DNA of 64,000 nucleotides from Globisporangium splendens (lineage: Eukaryota > Oomycota > Peronosporomycetes > Pythiales > Pythiaceae), in contig VFIW01000084.1 of the NCBI GenBank assembly GCA_006386115.1, positions 34,692-98,691 of the forward strand, given 5' to 3'. Within the stretch, counting starts at the first letter, position 1. Each line of letters starts with the position of its first letter. Positions 8,277 to 19,463 of the stretch are shown in pieces. The notes beneath the pieces were generated by a model that was not told the DNA's origin, did no database searches, and saw only the letters and a program-made list of their open reading frames with translations. The position numbers and the translations under genes are program-made.

Positions 8277-11200
8277 ATGAGCGCGCTCGAAGAACTACAG
8301 GAGCTGCTCAATGCGGAGCCAGACACCGAGCGCATCAGTCTGCGAAGCCGACGCCTCGAGCAGATTGACGTCGAGATGGAGTACCTGCAATTTCACTTTG
8401 CCAACATCCGCCATCTCGACCTCAGCGACAACGAACTCGAGACGCTGCCCGCGGATTTCGGGCTCTTGCTGCCAAAGTTGGTGGCACTGGACATCACGCG
8501 CAACAAATTCTGATCCATCGCGAACGTGGGCGAGATCCTCCAGAAGTGCGGCTCCCTGAAGTCGCTCAGCGTGACGCTCAAGTCTCCCACTGAGGAGGAA
8601 TTGCTGCTCGTGGTGCTGCCAAAGCTGCGCATCCTGAACGGCACGCCGCTGTCGAGTCCCGCTTCGCCGCCACCACAAAATCTGCTGTCAGATTCGCCCA
8701 TCAAGCCCGTTCACGCGCTCTCGGCGGTCCTTTTGTGCCCATCGACAGCGTCTAGTTCGTCCGCAGGTGGGGATGGCTCGATGACCACGGCTCACACAGG
8801 CTCACCTACGATCACGTCTCCACAGGACAAGTGCATGCTTCGCCTGCAGTTTGCCAACCTCAAGATGGAGCACCACGCCAAAGAGGACGATGAGAAGGAT
8901 ACACAGCACACCAGTAGCGTCCCAGCAGCAAGAAAACGGTGCACCAAGGGACTTTCGAACCTCGCAGCTGTGACCACGAAGGGGTCCACAATGAAGAAAA
9001 CCACGAGCGTGCGACCAACGGAGCTGCCTGCGACCATTTCCGACGACAAGACCGACTGGCACAAACTCTTGAAATCACAAACGAGCCATTGTGAGAACAG
9101 AGGAGGTCGAGCCGCAGCTCCAAGAGGTAACGATCCGTCGGCAACGAGCAGCGCCTTGACAAAAGCAACATCGCAACCGCTACTGTCACCAGCAACAGAG
9201 ACTTTCTTGTTGCAATTGAAGACTGTGGTCAAGGCGTTCCATCAGTGCGACCAGAACAAAGACTCTGCCTCCAGTCAGCAGCAGCTCATGGTCTACGAAC
9301 AGCTCGATTGCCATGTCGACAAACTCGCGTCGCAATTGAGCCGCCAGGAAAGCGAGCACGTTCAAAGCAGCAGCACCAGCAGCCACGCAAACAAGTCGCC
9401 GACTATCGGTGCGATGAAGAAAGGCATCGCGATGCTGCAGACGCGCTGGAATCTGCTCGAAGTGTGTGGACTCTACGGCGTCGAGAAAGCAAACGGCGTG
9501 GATGGGACACTGGGCAACGCGTTTGCACAACTGCTGCAGATGCAAAAGGATGTACTCGTCGCGCTGCAGCGGCAGCAAGCAACGGTTGTCGCGGCACAAT
9601 CTCAAGCAGCTTCCCGATTCGAGGACAGCAACAGTGGCCACCAACACCAGATGAAAGTGCTGCTCGAAAGCGACCTGGAAGCTGTGCAAGCAAGGCTGCA
9701 GCAAGAAAAAGCGCAACGTGAGCTCGTCGAGCAAGAGAACTGGTCGCTGAAGCGGGAAAATGAATCGTTTAAGCGGAAAACTTCACGGGCGTTCGCTGAA
9801 GCGGGGGGAAGAAGCAGCCCCAGCCCCGCAACGGAGCAGCACGGGCATACCTATGCTTCCAGTGGACCAGCTCAAGCAGCAGTGAGACGGATACGGAAGC
9901 GGTCTACTGCTGCCACGGCAATCACAAATACGAGGATTCCGTCGACAACCAGCGCAGCAAATGCGTCTCCGACTTTGGACACTTTTGCGACTTCTAGCAG
10001 CAGAAAAGTTGCAATTCAGATCGGATCCGCCTCTCCTCCACATGGAGATACTTGTACCCGACACAGTGGCTCGACTGTTGCTGTTGCAACGACAGCAGTT
10101 ATGATCCCAACAGCGACTCGTATCCGCAGCCTCACGCTCAAGCAGCTCGTCGATCTGATCCACTGCATCACAGCATCGAAGCAGAAGTACGACACCAAGT
10201 GCTTTGACGTCGGCGCACCGCGAGAGACCATGGAGCAGCACATGTACACGTACTTGAATCAGCGCTTTGGGCTCCACGTGCTCACGGTCGAGTACGCGAG
10301 CGCGATCTGGAAAGGCTGTGAGCAATTTGCAGCACAGGAAAACGACGCCGCGATGTTTCTCGCGCTGCTGCACAACCAGGTCGACGAAGCGTTCGTGAGC
10401 ATCAAGAAGAAGCTTCAGCAGGCGCTCGTGGACTTGTTGCGCACGTATTTCCAAGCGAGGTATCCGATGAAACAGGAAACGGCGATTGCGACACTCGTGC
10501 AGACGCGATTGCAAAACGTGATCTACGAGGAAGAGCGGCATGAAATGCTCACGTACCTCTACGATCCGCAGGACGTACGTGTGTGTCTGGCGTTGCGTTT
10601 TTGGGTAAGTTGCCTTGACTAACCATTGAGCTGTCGGCTTTCCTCATGCATAGAGCGCAACGTTGCTTCGTCTCGTTCGACGGAGAGCAGAGACCTGGAA
10701 AGCCACAAAGAGTCCACCACCACAAGGCAAAGCCGCAACGGCAGCAGTCGTACCATGGACCACATCGACAAAGGTGTCGAAGACGTTAGGCGGTAGCAAC
10801 CGCCGAAGACCGACTGCTGTGACGAGAGCAACAAAAGAACAGACGGCGCTGCCCTTCACCGTGTTCGAGCAAGTGCTGTACGACTACCAGTTGCAGGGCC
10901 GTGAGAAGCTGCTCGAGGGTTTTCGCGCTACCTTTGAGAGCTACGACACCGAGCACGTTGGAGTCATCAACCATGTAAGTTCATACCATGTTGGCGTGTT
11001 CTCCGAGATCTAATGACTCATCGCTTGTATGCACAACCACCTACTTGATTGCTGCCTTGCCAACAAACAGGAGTCGTTTGGTGCGATCGTGCGCGAGATC
11101 GCACCGACAAAGGTACCATTTCGCTGTGCTCTTCTCTCAACTGTGGCTCTGTTGCTCTTCTCATCTCTGATATTGCTGTTGATAATGTCCACATGACGTG

Positions 11201-11420
11201 GACGATCCCCGTTTATGCACGTTTTCTTGAATGTCCTCAACAGAGCGACGCTGCGACAGACAAGCTATTGGCGACCGTGGACCCGTTCCACCACGATGTC
11301 GTCACGTTTTCCGGCGCCGTGAGCTGCCTGCTCGTTGAGATCCGCGCCATGACGACGGGACAATCGCCTGCGAAAGCAGCAGCACTGCCACGCACCAAAC
11401 CACAGACCGGTGTAGTTTGA
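8277..11420 (+). CDS. LRR protein with coiled coil and EF-hand-like tail, interrupted by an in-frame TGA
   Basis: Exons 8277-10604, 10654-10974, 11071-11112 and 11244-11420, all phase 0, about 955 codons. The N-terminus is leucine-rich: HLDLSDNELETLP, then LVALDITRNKF, broken by TGA at 8511-8513, then SIANVGEILQKCGSLKSL in the same frame and 2 kb of uninterrupted frame. CGA to TGA is one step. The middle is low-complexity Ser/Thr/Gln-rich followed by a coiled coil near 9650-9780. The tail has a conserved-looking block (RETMEQHMYTYLNQRFGL) and EF-hand-like FRATFESYDTEHVGVINHESF. Proteins of this build are often centrosomal or flagellar, and a dynein assembly gene lies head-to-head, but this is inference. 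Either a recent nonsense allele, stop readthrough or a sequence error. Confidence 0.65.
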
Positions 11421-11542
11421 AAGGAAGAATGAAGAAAACAATCGATAGATCTTTAATTATTGTGTAGCGAATTTGCCCAGTAGAAAGGAAGTTTGCTGGG
11501 GTATGCTGTCCTCCACACGCGAGAGAGAAAAGAGGTTTTCTG

Positions 11543-13093
11543 TTAGTAGCCTTGCTCGAATGCGTTCCAGAACTGCTCCCTTTCTTCGCGTTCTCTCTCG
11601 ATCACTGGTACTGCAGTAGTTTGCGTGATGGAGCTAGCAGACACACGCCTTTGCACGTCCATTACTTGTAGCATCGCGAGCTTAATCAGCGCATCTTCCA
11701 CTGCAACGCACGCGCTACCGATCCACAGATAATGGGAGCAGCTCGCAATCTCGGGCGAAGGCGAAGGAACATACAACAGGAACGCATCACTGGACGCCAA
11801 ATCCTCGGAATCGTACTCGGTCAACTGATCCCACGATCCTTCTCCATCGTCATCGATGCTGTCGAGAACGAATAATAACGGTTTATCGCCCTGAACCTTG
11901 AGAGCAGCAAGCTCAGCCCCAATTTCGTAGCTACAGACGTCGTTGGCACCGTCCCGATTACCCCGTGCAGATGTGATTGGCATGACCGAAGGTGCAGCAG
12001 GGCTAGTCGTTTCCATCCACGCCAGTTCGTCCGCGTACCCAAAGCGATCGCAATAATCTTGCACGACATTGTCATTCTCTGATGCCTCGTCGATTTCAAC
12101 AATGTTGAGCTCATGCAGTGCAGCATTTTCCTGATCGTTGGCGTCTCCACGGGAAAGAAATGACAATCGAACACGAATCATGCGCTTCACATGGCGTCTC
12201 GCTTCGGCGACACCACTCACGATGTCGCACGCGTAGCCTTTCCAGATCGTCACCTCTTGCGGAGAGCTCATAAACACGAAAATGCCTCTGGACCACACGA
12301 TCGGACGCCACGATCTCGCGTCGTACGTGACCACGACAGGTGATTGCTGCGTTGCGCTGGCGGTAGTTCCTTCTGGATTAACGGCGTAGTGGCATGTTTT
12401 CAAGACCAGCGTCTCGGGATCATGCGCAGCGTGCGGTGCAAGACGGTACAACACATTCCGCGATGGCGTATCTTGCGAGAATGCAGTGAACGAGGCGAGT
12501 TCCTGCTCCCAGGCGATGAGTTGACACAGGAACGCGGTGTTGGGGCTCGCGATCGCCCGCTTGTCTTTCACAAACGCCAGCGCGACGCGGAAACTGAGAG
12601 GGGCATTCTCTTCGTGGTGATTTTGCTGCTGTTGATGCATGACATACGCGACGGCAAACGCACAGGAGCGAGAGATGCCCTGATAGCAATGGATGAGCGC
12701 TTTGCCAGCCACAGATCGCTGTGCATCATTGACAAAATCGATCACTTGGTAGAAAAACCACGTGAGGTCTTCTCGAGTGTCGTCACGAAGCGCGAACTCG
12801 AGAACTTGAAGCTTCGAACGGAACGCTGCATCATCTTTTCCCTGAGAGGGAGAAGCAGCAGCCTCGGCGCACAATTCCTTGCAACAGTTCACGACGTGCG
12901 TGATCCCGAGTGCTCGCAATAGACTCATGTCACTCGCGACGGCGACATTGCTCACGTAAAGGAACTCGGGGACAATCTCCGAGCACACATCCACGAATTC
13001 GTCTAGGATCCTGGATTTGCGCACACTTTCGGGGATCAGAAATCTGTCCGCTGTTTCGTTTTCTTCTTGTGTGGACGCTGTCACCGTTGGCAT
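11543..13093 (-). CDS. Dual-specificity phosphatase with gelsolin-like C-terminal domain (MKP1-like)
   Basis: 516 aa, intronless. The catalytic domain spans about residues 35-195: EFLYVSNVAVA near 43-53, ITHVVNCC at 64-71, general-acid region FALRDD (D104/D105) and P-loop HCYQGISRSCA with nucleophile C136 and R142, so the CX5R site is intact. A stretch KDKRAIASPN follows, as in DSPs. The second half (about 225-500) resembles gelsolin repeats (WSRGIFVFMSSPQEVTIWKG; FLLYVPSP...HYLWIGSA). DSP plus gelsolin-like is the architecture of plant MKP1, which inactivates MAP kinases in stress signalling; the same role is inferred here. Stop codons frame it cleanly; a longer N-terminus is discussed with the 13.1-13.4 kb entry. 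Confidence 0.8.
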   Translation of the reverse strand: MPTVTASTQEENETADRFLIPESVRKSRILDEFVDVCSEIVPEFLYVSNVAVASDMSLLRALGITHVVNCCKELCAEAAASPSQGKDDAAFRSKLQVLEFALRDDTREDLTWFFYQVIDFVNDAQRSVAGKALIHCYQGISRSCAFAVAYVMHQQQQNHHEENAPLSFRVALAFVKDKRAIASPNTAFLCQLIAWEQELASFTAFSQDTPSRNVLYRLAPHAAHDPETLVLKTCHYAVNPEGTTASATQQSPVVVTYDARSWRPIVWSRGIFVFMSSPQEVTIWKGYACDIVSGVAEARRHVKRMIRVRLSFLSRGDANDQENAALHELNIVEIDEASENDNVVQDYCDRFGYADELAWMETTSPAAPSVMPITSARGNRDGANDVCSYEIGAELAALKVQGDKPLLFVLDSIDDDGEGSWDQLTEYDSEDLASSDAFLLYVPSPSPEIASCSHYLWIGSACVAVEDALIKLAMLQVMDVQRRVSASSITQTTAVPVIEREREEREQFWNAFEQGY

Positions 13094-13099
13094 AGGAAC

Positions 13100-13360
13100 C
13101 TAAAGTTTATCGTGGAGCAGTGCATGCGCTGGGGGTTGGATACGTAAGGAGGCTGAAGAAATTTGGGGATTCGCTTCATCAAAAGCTCCTGGAGCCTCTT
13201 TCTCTTGGCTTAGAGGGCGTGACGATTGTTGAGCATCATGGTCGACTGGACTCTTGCTCACGCCGTTCGTCTTGGCCACGACCGAGGCCGATGGTACTTT
13301 CTTCTTTGTCGATGGCAGCACATCCACGAACGCATCCTGAGATGACTGTCGATTGCCCAT
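13100..13360 (-). other. Short open frame with myristoylation-like start, in frame with the downstream phosphatase
   Basis: About 86 codons starting MGNRQSSQDAF (Gly2 followed by Ser6, an N-myristoylation-like start), Ser/Pro/Gln-rich, ending at TAG 13102-13100. That stop is only two codons before the phosphatase ATG and in the same frame. It may be an N-terminal exon joined by an unseen splice, a uORF, or an extended phosphatase interrupted by a stop. A GTATCC..TTTAG mini-intron is possible but shifts frame by one. Confidence 0.35.
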
Positions 13361-13369
13361 TAGACTCAC

Positions 13370-13692
13370 TCAGCACGTCGTTCGTTCAGGCGTCAGGAGC
13401 GCTTCAAAATGGATCACCAGCACCTGTGAAAACGACGCCAGCACACCTGAAAATAAGTGGAGGGCAGAGAGCCAACGCACAATAACCTAAAGTGCGTCAA
13501 TTACGATCTATTTGCTATAGAGTATATATAGTATACACGCTCTACCTTTGTCTCGTCGACTCTCTCCCTCTAAGCTTTGAACAACGTCGGAGCCTGGTCT
13601 GATCTCTAACTTTTGCTTCATTTTGGCGCGCCGGACCATCGAAAATTGCGTCGGGCGTTAAATAATTCTCTTTCTCTCATCCCGCCTCTCTC
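13370..13692. other. Intergenic
   Basis: About 320 bp. Contains GTATATATAGTATAC (13521-13535), a near-palindromic TATA-like element of unknown use. No gene seen. Confidence 0.4.
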
Positions 13693-14839
13693 CTATATGA
13701 TGTCCTTGGCCGAGACAAAGGAAATGGCGTCGGAGCTGCGTCGGTCGGGCCAGTGGTAGTGTACATCGGCGACCACACGCCGTCGGTACCGCACGATAAG
13801 CGCGACACACACGATGCACACGACGGTGCCACCAAGCGCCCCGGCGACGTACGCTGCCGCCGACGAATCGTCAGCTGAAGTAGACCGCGTGATGACTTCG
13901 GAGACCGCTGGTGTCGGTGCGGATGTCGTCACCGTCGGTACGGAATTGGTGTCGCCGACGAGCACGCCGCTCTCCAGCGCTTTCTTGCTGGCGTCGTCGT
14001 CGACCCAGTAGCCAGGCAAGCTCCAGTCAGTCTCCGCATCTGAGACCAATGCCAAAGCCAACAGACATTCTCAGGTTTAGTCCATGCACCTCGATCTAGC
14101 GGTTTACGTCATAGAAATATGAACGTACCGGCTGTGGACGGACAGAAGACGACTTGGAACTCGACGCCTGCGCCGCACGAGTGCGTCTTCTCGTCCTGCT
14201 GCGGGAACTGGTACGCGTCGTCGCAGCCGTCGGCGAGGCACACGAGTTTGCGGCAGTTGTCGCTCGCGTAGGTCACTTTCGGTGTGATCTGCAGCGGCAC
14301 ATTGAAACCCACGCCGCCTGTGAGCGTCTTGCAGTCCTCGAGGGTCATGCAGTGCTCCGGCTAAACATATGCACAGTTAATTTTAGTACAAGAGCGTTTT
14401 GCATGGACGGCTCTGTCAAATGAAAAAATGGCAGGAGGCGGCACTTACTCCACTCAAGGGTCCCGTCGGGATGATGCTGATGTCGAACCACGTCTTGTTA
14501 AACGCGTCCACTGAGAACTCCGCCACTACGTATGGTCATACGCACACAAACAGAATGAGCACCACAGATGCATCAGATACACAGAAGGACACGCATGGAC
14601 GTACGCGTGGCCTGGGTCGTGATGCCGTAGCGGTACGCGCGGATGCTGCCGGGGTGGAGATCGAACGTCACGCTCGCGTTCTCAGCGATGCGCGTGAGGT
14701 TCTGTCCGTCGTAGAGCTTCATGGCGTCGACGCAGTGGTTGACCACGTGGACCGCCGTGCCGCCCGCCACTGTCGCCATTAAGGCGGCTGCCATTAGCAT
14801 GCGCATTAGCACCCCGCGTCGGCGGAATGGCGGCGTCAT
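13693..14839 (-). CDS. Membrane-anchored small thaumatin-like protein, copy 1
   Basis: Four exons (14839-14605, 14525-14449, 14360-14129, 14039-13693), 296 aa. A basic N-terminus and hydrophobic MRMLMAAALMATVAGG form a signal peptide; a start at 14806 is also possible. The ectodomain matches a small thaumatin/PR-5 fold: HVVNHC, LAEFSVDAFNKTWFDISIIP, then VCLADGCDDAYQFPQQDEK and VVFCPS, with eight cysteines spaced as in the two paralogues. A Thr/Ser-rich stalk leads to a transmembrane helix (AAYVAGALGGTVVCIVCVAL) and a basic cytosolic tail. Classical thaumatins are secreted glucan-binding or antifungal proteins; membrane anchoring suggests a cell-surface or wall-sensing role (inference). The first intron sits in the same place and phase as in the paralogues; two further introns are unique to this copy. 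Confidence 0.78.
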
Positions 14840-16275
14840 CACTGGAAGCGCGCGCACGTGGGGGATGAAAAGTAGAACAACAACACGCAGGAACGCCTCT
14901 TCTTCGTTTTCTTCCCGCAGAACTGAGGCAATCGCGCAATGCGGACGACAGACGCCGCGGACGAAGCGAGCGGTACACAAAGCAAAGCGAGGTGAGACCT
15001 TGCTTCTGGTGTGCTGTTGCACCAGACCCTGCGCCGTTTATGTTTGAGAAATTGGCTCGTCTGCGTTCCGACCGAGTGCAACAAGAAAGCGACCTGTCAG
15101 CGCGGAACGCCGGCGCTTTTCGAAAACATGATGCCAAATGGAGCAGAAAAGAGAACACTTGCATCGGTTGATAGAACGAATGAGGAAGGGATTAATGTTT
15201 GAGGGTGTTGAGTGGAGAAGGAACAGCGGTTATGGAGTCGGATCTTCGAACGAAAATGGTGGAACTGGCTAGAGTGATGGTCGTTTTCGTGGCTTCTTTG
15301 CTCCCTCCCGCATTGCAGAGCGATCAGCGAATCGGGTTGCAGAGTTACTTACAAATCCGCACAACGTGCAGAACGAATTGTACTATTTTACACAGGTCAA
15401 CAGGTGAGCCCATGCATACAGTTTGTCTTAGTACGCCTATAAAATCACATTGCGAATTGATCTATACAGGTGTTGCAAATTTTGGCTCGTTTCACTCGAG
15501 CAACGGTGATGCACCAGCGTCAAGCGACAGTTGGCAAACACAATCGCACAAATCAATATCTTTGGTCGTTTAATGTCCGTTATGGAAACACTTGTCTACT
15601 GTGATTAGTGAGAAATTGTTGCACTTCCCAAAACTCACAAAGAGGACGCTTTGGTTAAACAACGAACAAAATACGACAGATCAACCAGGACACACCAATG
15701 CCGAAGACTATCCACACACATGAGGGAAAGGCTCGCATTCTGCGGCTCTATGCGCTGCACCACTCCACCGAATGAGTATGCTACAATGTGTCGACAGTGT
15801 GAGGAGCTGCAAATGCGAACCGAATGCACATTGATGAGATTATATTAGCTCCTCTGTGTGCCTCGCATCCTTCGGCATGCCTAGTTGAAGTTCGTGGTCG
15901 TTCCTGAAATGAGCATATGCCACCCTTGCTCTCTCTTGAATCGCATTCTCTCTCGGTGCTTTTCCTCGGCGTACTTCAGCATTCGTCATTAATGCGTTCA
16001 TGCTTCTCTTGCAATAAACACTCGGTATGTACGATCTTCCTCATGTGTGTGGCTCTCTCTATGCATAATGAGTTCGTCCTCATTTTCATGCACAAAGAGC
16101 TCCATTGCGATGGGATCAAGTAAAAGAAGAATGGGATGGAGACATGAACATATAAAGACGTGCGTAATATTTAACTTCCCAAAAAAAACAAATCCGGCAT
16201 GTAAAGAGAGTGTGATTCGGTTGGTCGAGAGTTGCTGGCCCGGCCGCGCCACACTTCACTCGTATGGGGACGAGT
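14840..16275. other. Intergenic, no gene recognised
   Basis: About 1.4 kb between two thaumatin-like genes on the same strand. It should include the promoter of copy 1. Only short frames; nothing matching a known RNA or element. Confidence 0.45.
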
Positions 16276-17816
16276 CTAAATGCACTGGATGTTGTCGATC
16301 GGCGTGAGCATGGCCTCAGCGTCACCCGGCAGCACCGAGAGCACCGAGTCCTTGCACTCCACGGTCTCCTGCTCCAACGCCTTCTTCTTCTTGGCTGTGA
16401 CGAACACGGCGACACCGGCAACGCACCCGACGCCGGCCAAGACCGTCAGCAGCGTGCCGCTGGCTTTGCTGGAGCTGGTCTCCGCGGTCTGCGCCGACAC
16501 GTTGGTGCCGCCACTGGCGCTGTCTCCGGCTTGGCGCACGCTGTTCAAGGTCGACGAGCCGAACTCCGCCGCTGGCGCAGGCGTGAGCGCACCGGCTTCG
16601 AGACTCTGGTCGTTGTCGCTGCCAGCACTCGCTTCGGAGCCAACAGTGTCGAAACCAGCATAGCTCGAGGCAGCTGAGCCAGTGAAACCAGAGCCGACAG
16701 AGCTGCCGACGGAGCCCGAGCCAACGGAGCCAGAACCAACGTCAGCCGAGCGGAAGGCGTCGCCGTCAGTCGAGCTAGAGCTGGAGCCTTGCACCTCCGC
16801 GTCACCCGATCCCGAGGAAAGAGCGTCCATGGATCGGTCGATACCGAGCATGGCGAGGACATCGTTGCTCGCCGTTGGTTCTGGGGTTGGTTCAGGCGTT
16901 GGCGCCTCGGTGGTTGGCTCTGGGGTTGGTTCTGGAGATGGAACCTCAGTCGTTGGCTCCGGAGTCGGCACCTGGGTCGTCGGTTCTGGGGTTGGCGCCT
17001 GAGTAGTAGGTTCTGGGGTTGGCGCCTGAGTAGTAGGTTCTGGGGTTGGTGCCTGAGTCGTTGGCTCTGGGGTTGGTGCCTGAGTAGTAGGTTCTGGCGT
17101 TGGTGCTTGGGTCGTTGGCACCGGGGTCGGAGCCTGCGTGGTTGGCTGCGGCGTAGGCGCCTGGGTCGTTGGCGTTGGGGTGGACGACTGCGAGCCGCCT
17201 GAGCCACCAGGGCAGAACGTCACCGTCACGGGGTTGCTCATGGGGCACGCGTGGGTCTTGGTGTCGTCCTTCGGGTACTGGTACGCGTCCACGCAGCCGT
17301 CGCTCATGCACGTCACGGTCTGGCACCCGCTCGGCGCGATCTGCATCGGCATGTTGTAGCCAACGCCACCGGTCAGATCCTTGCACGCCTGCAGGCTCGG
17401 GCAGTACTCGGGACCGGACTTTGGGCCGGTCGGGATGATACTGATGTCGTACCAGAGGAAGCCGCCTTCCACAGCAAACTCAGCCACTGCAGATGCACAC
17501 GACGCATTAGTTTATACGGTGAGACCGCATGGCACACACACACAATCAAACAAGTCAACAAATGAATAATAAATGCAGACGTACGTGTTGCCTGCGGGTT
17601 GACGCCAGCGCGGAACATGCCGTGGAAGCCGATGGGCAGGTCGCGCGTGGCGGTCGCGCCGGGGCTCATCGTCTGCACCACCGCGTTGTCCCAGAGCTGG
17701 ATGCTCTCGCTGCACGAGTTCTTGATGGTCACCGTCGTCGCGTGAGCGCCATAAGCATAGGCATTGAGCGCGAAGAGCGCCACGAGCGCCTTGTGCGCTT
17801 GCGAGACGCCGAGCAT
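16276..17816 (-). CDS. Membrane-anchored small thaumatin-like protein with Thr/Pro-rich repeat stalk, copy 2
   Basis: Two exons (17816-17585, 17486-16276), 480 aa. The signal peptide is MLGVSQAHKALVALFALNAYAYGA. The thaumatin-like ectodomain has IKNSCSESIQLWDN, then after the phase-1 intron LAEFAVEGGFLWYDISIIP, CMSDGCVDAYQYPKDDTK and VTFCPGG, with eight cysteines as in copies 1 and 3. A long stalk follows, built of TPEPTTQAP nonapeptide repeats (mucin-like, likely O-glycosylated), then Ser/Gly-rich sequence, a transmembrane helix (LLTVLAGVGCVAGVAVFV) and tail TAKKKKALEQE. Likely type-I surface protein. The core is family knowledge; surface role is inference. Confidence 0.82.
16866..17190 (-). 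repeat. 27-bp coding minisatellite (TPEPTTQAP units)
   Basis: Tandem degenerate 27-bp units within the stalk of the thaumatin-like gene. Each encodes T-P-x-P-T-T-Q-A-P, with variants (TQVP, TEVPSPEP). Frame is preserved throughout, so copy-number change would alter stalk length without breaking the gene. Confidence 0.8.
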
Positions 17817-19463
17817 CGTGCTGCAGTAATAGAGAGAACGAGGGCGAAACTCCTCGTCGATTGCAAATGGCAGAGTGATCGCGAGCGTCGGATGGGGCGA
17901 ATGGAGGGAGGAGGAGCGGCGGGAGCGCATACACGCACTGCCGCGATGCGACGAGATGATCTGGACGCTCGCGTGCACAGACAGAGCTGCGCGCTCTCTG
18001 CTGTTCAGCACCAGGCGAAAAAGCAGTGGAGATACGCAGCAGGTATATTTCGCGATACACAGCAGATATCAATTTCCACAGTATCAAACTTGATGAAAAT
18101 AGGTGTATTTACAGCGAAGCAAAAAAATCGAGTGTGTCGATGTCGAGTGCTTGGTGATTATAAAGGCAGATTGCTGAGAGGTGCTGTAGGACAGTGTCCC
18201 TGTCAAATTGTATCCGGGGGATTGGCCAAAAGAGAAGGGCCAAACTGGCTGCCAACAAGAAACTTGATGCTGCTTGGTGAAAAACCTCTTTATAGCGTGT
18301 ATGGTGCTTAAAAGTCATTTCGATGTTCCGTCCATATCATTAATTTAGTTTGACTTTCTCCGAGTGTCCCTTCTGAATCAAACCTGCATGAAACAGATAA
18401 TACGACCTTTTCAAAGTGATCCTCCATCACATCATCTGGGCTTTGCAAACTAGGGCTTGGTGTACCGCATGGGGCAATAAAACGGGGCAAACCAATCTGT
18501 CTGGCTTTTCTGAAGCGGGTCTTTGCGTCTTGCTGCATGGGTTAAAATGGGACAAACCATGTCAACCTGACTTTCTCAACCTCTCTCATTCTGGTCCACC
18601 TACCTAGCGGACCAGGTACAAAGCAACAAAGCACCACTGCCCACAATATGCAGATGCGAGAGCACATGCGTGTCTTTCGCCATTGGCAGCTCCACCAGAT
18701 GGACTGGGTTTCTCCCATTTTCTCAGCATAAGACACGAGGCCGTCAGCCACCAAAGTCTCTGATGCTGCAAAGTTCGTTGAATGGCAGGCACAGCAGATG
18801 GCGCTTACGACTGTATCCAGACGCCATGGTGGTTGGCTCCTGTCATTCTTTTTATTTGACTCGCGCGGGTGTATCAAATGGTTGACTTTTTTCTTCTTGG
18901 TGGTGGTTGTTGACGCTGGGATCGAATGGATCTTTTGGCATCATGCTAACAACCTAACGCAGTGGATGAGCGGATCCCATCAGTTTCAACGTCTGTGCAC
19001 CTCTTCTGGTCCACCCACGCAGTTGTGTTCCACAGAGAGATCCAAGAGATCTTTCGTATGCGATTAGGATCTTTCATGACCACTGTGTCGTACTGTACGC
19101 AAGTCAGATGGTGCGCAATGGTCACATGAGGTCACATCTTTCGCTGCGCGCGACTCGAGGAGATCTCCCAGCCACACGTCTCTGTAGGCAGTGGGATCAT
19201 AATTGAATCCCGAATCATTTCACTGTTGCCACGGTCTGAAAGTCCATCACCGGCGCCTTGACATTCGACACACCACTGCAAGAGCAAACAAAATTGAAGC
19301 AAAGTTGAGCTTGAGAGAAAATAATACCAAGTCCGTTGATACTTTACAATAATAATAGGCCACCACTCCTTCTCGCCTCTTGTGGTGACACGCCTTTCGA
19401 GCTCCGTCCGTGTGGCTTCACTTGACACTGGTGCTGGCAGCGCAGCTATTCAGCCAAATGGGC
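17817..19463. other. Intergenic, no gene recognised
   Basis: About 1.65 kb. Minus-strand frames near 18.5-18.9 kb (for example CACHSTNFAASETL) look non-random but match no family I know. Two imperfect copies of a GGG(A)CAAACCA-led segment lie near 18485 and 18548, perhaps a repeat relic. Confidence 0.35.

Noticed and set aside
8511..8513. Genome-wide TGA reassignment
   Set aside because: TGA ends several good genes here (for example 11420 and 19464), so the standard code applies.
16866..17190. Regular 27-bp repeats as a CRISPR array
   Set aside because: Units are directly adjacent without spacers, keep reading frame and encode TPEPTTQAP; the genome is eukaryotic.
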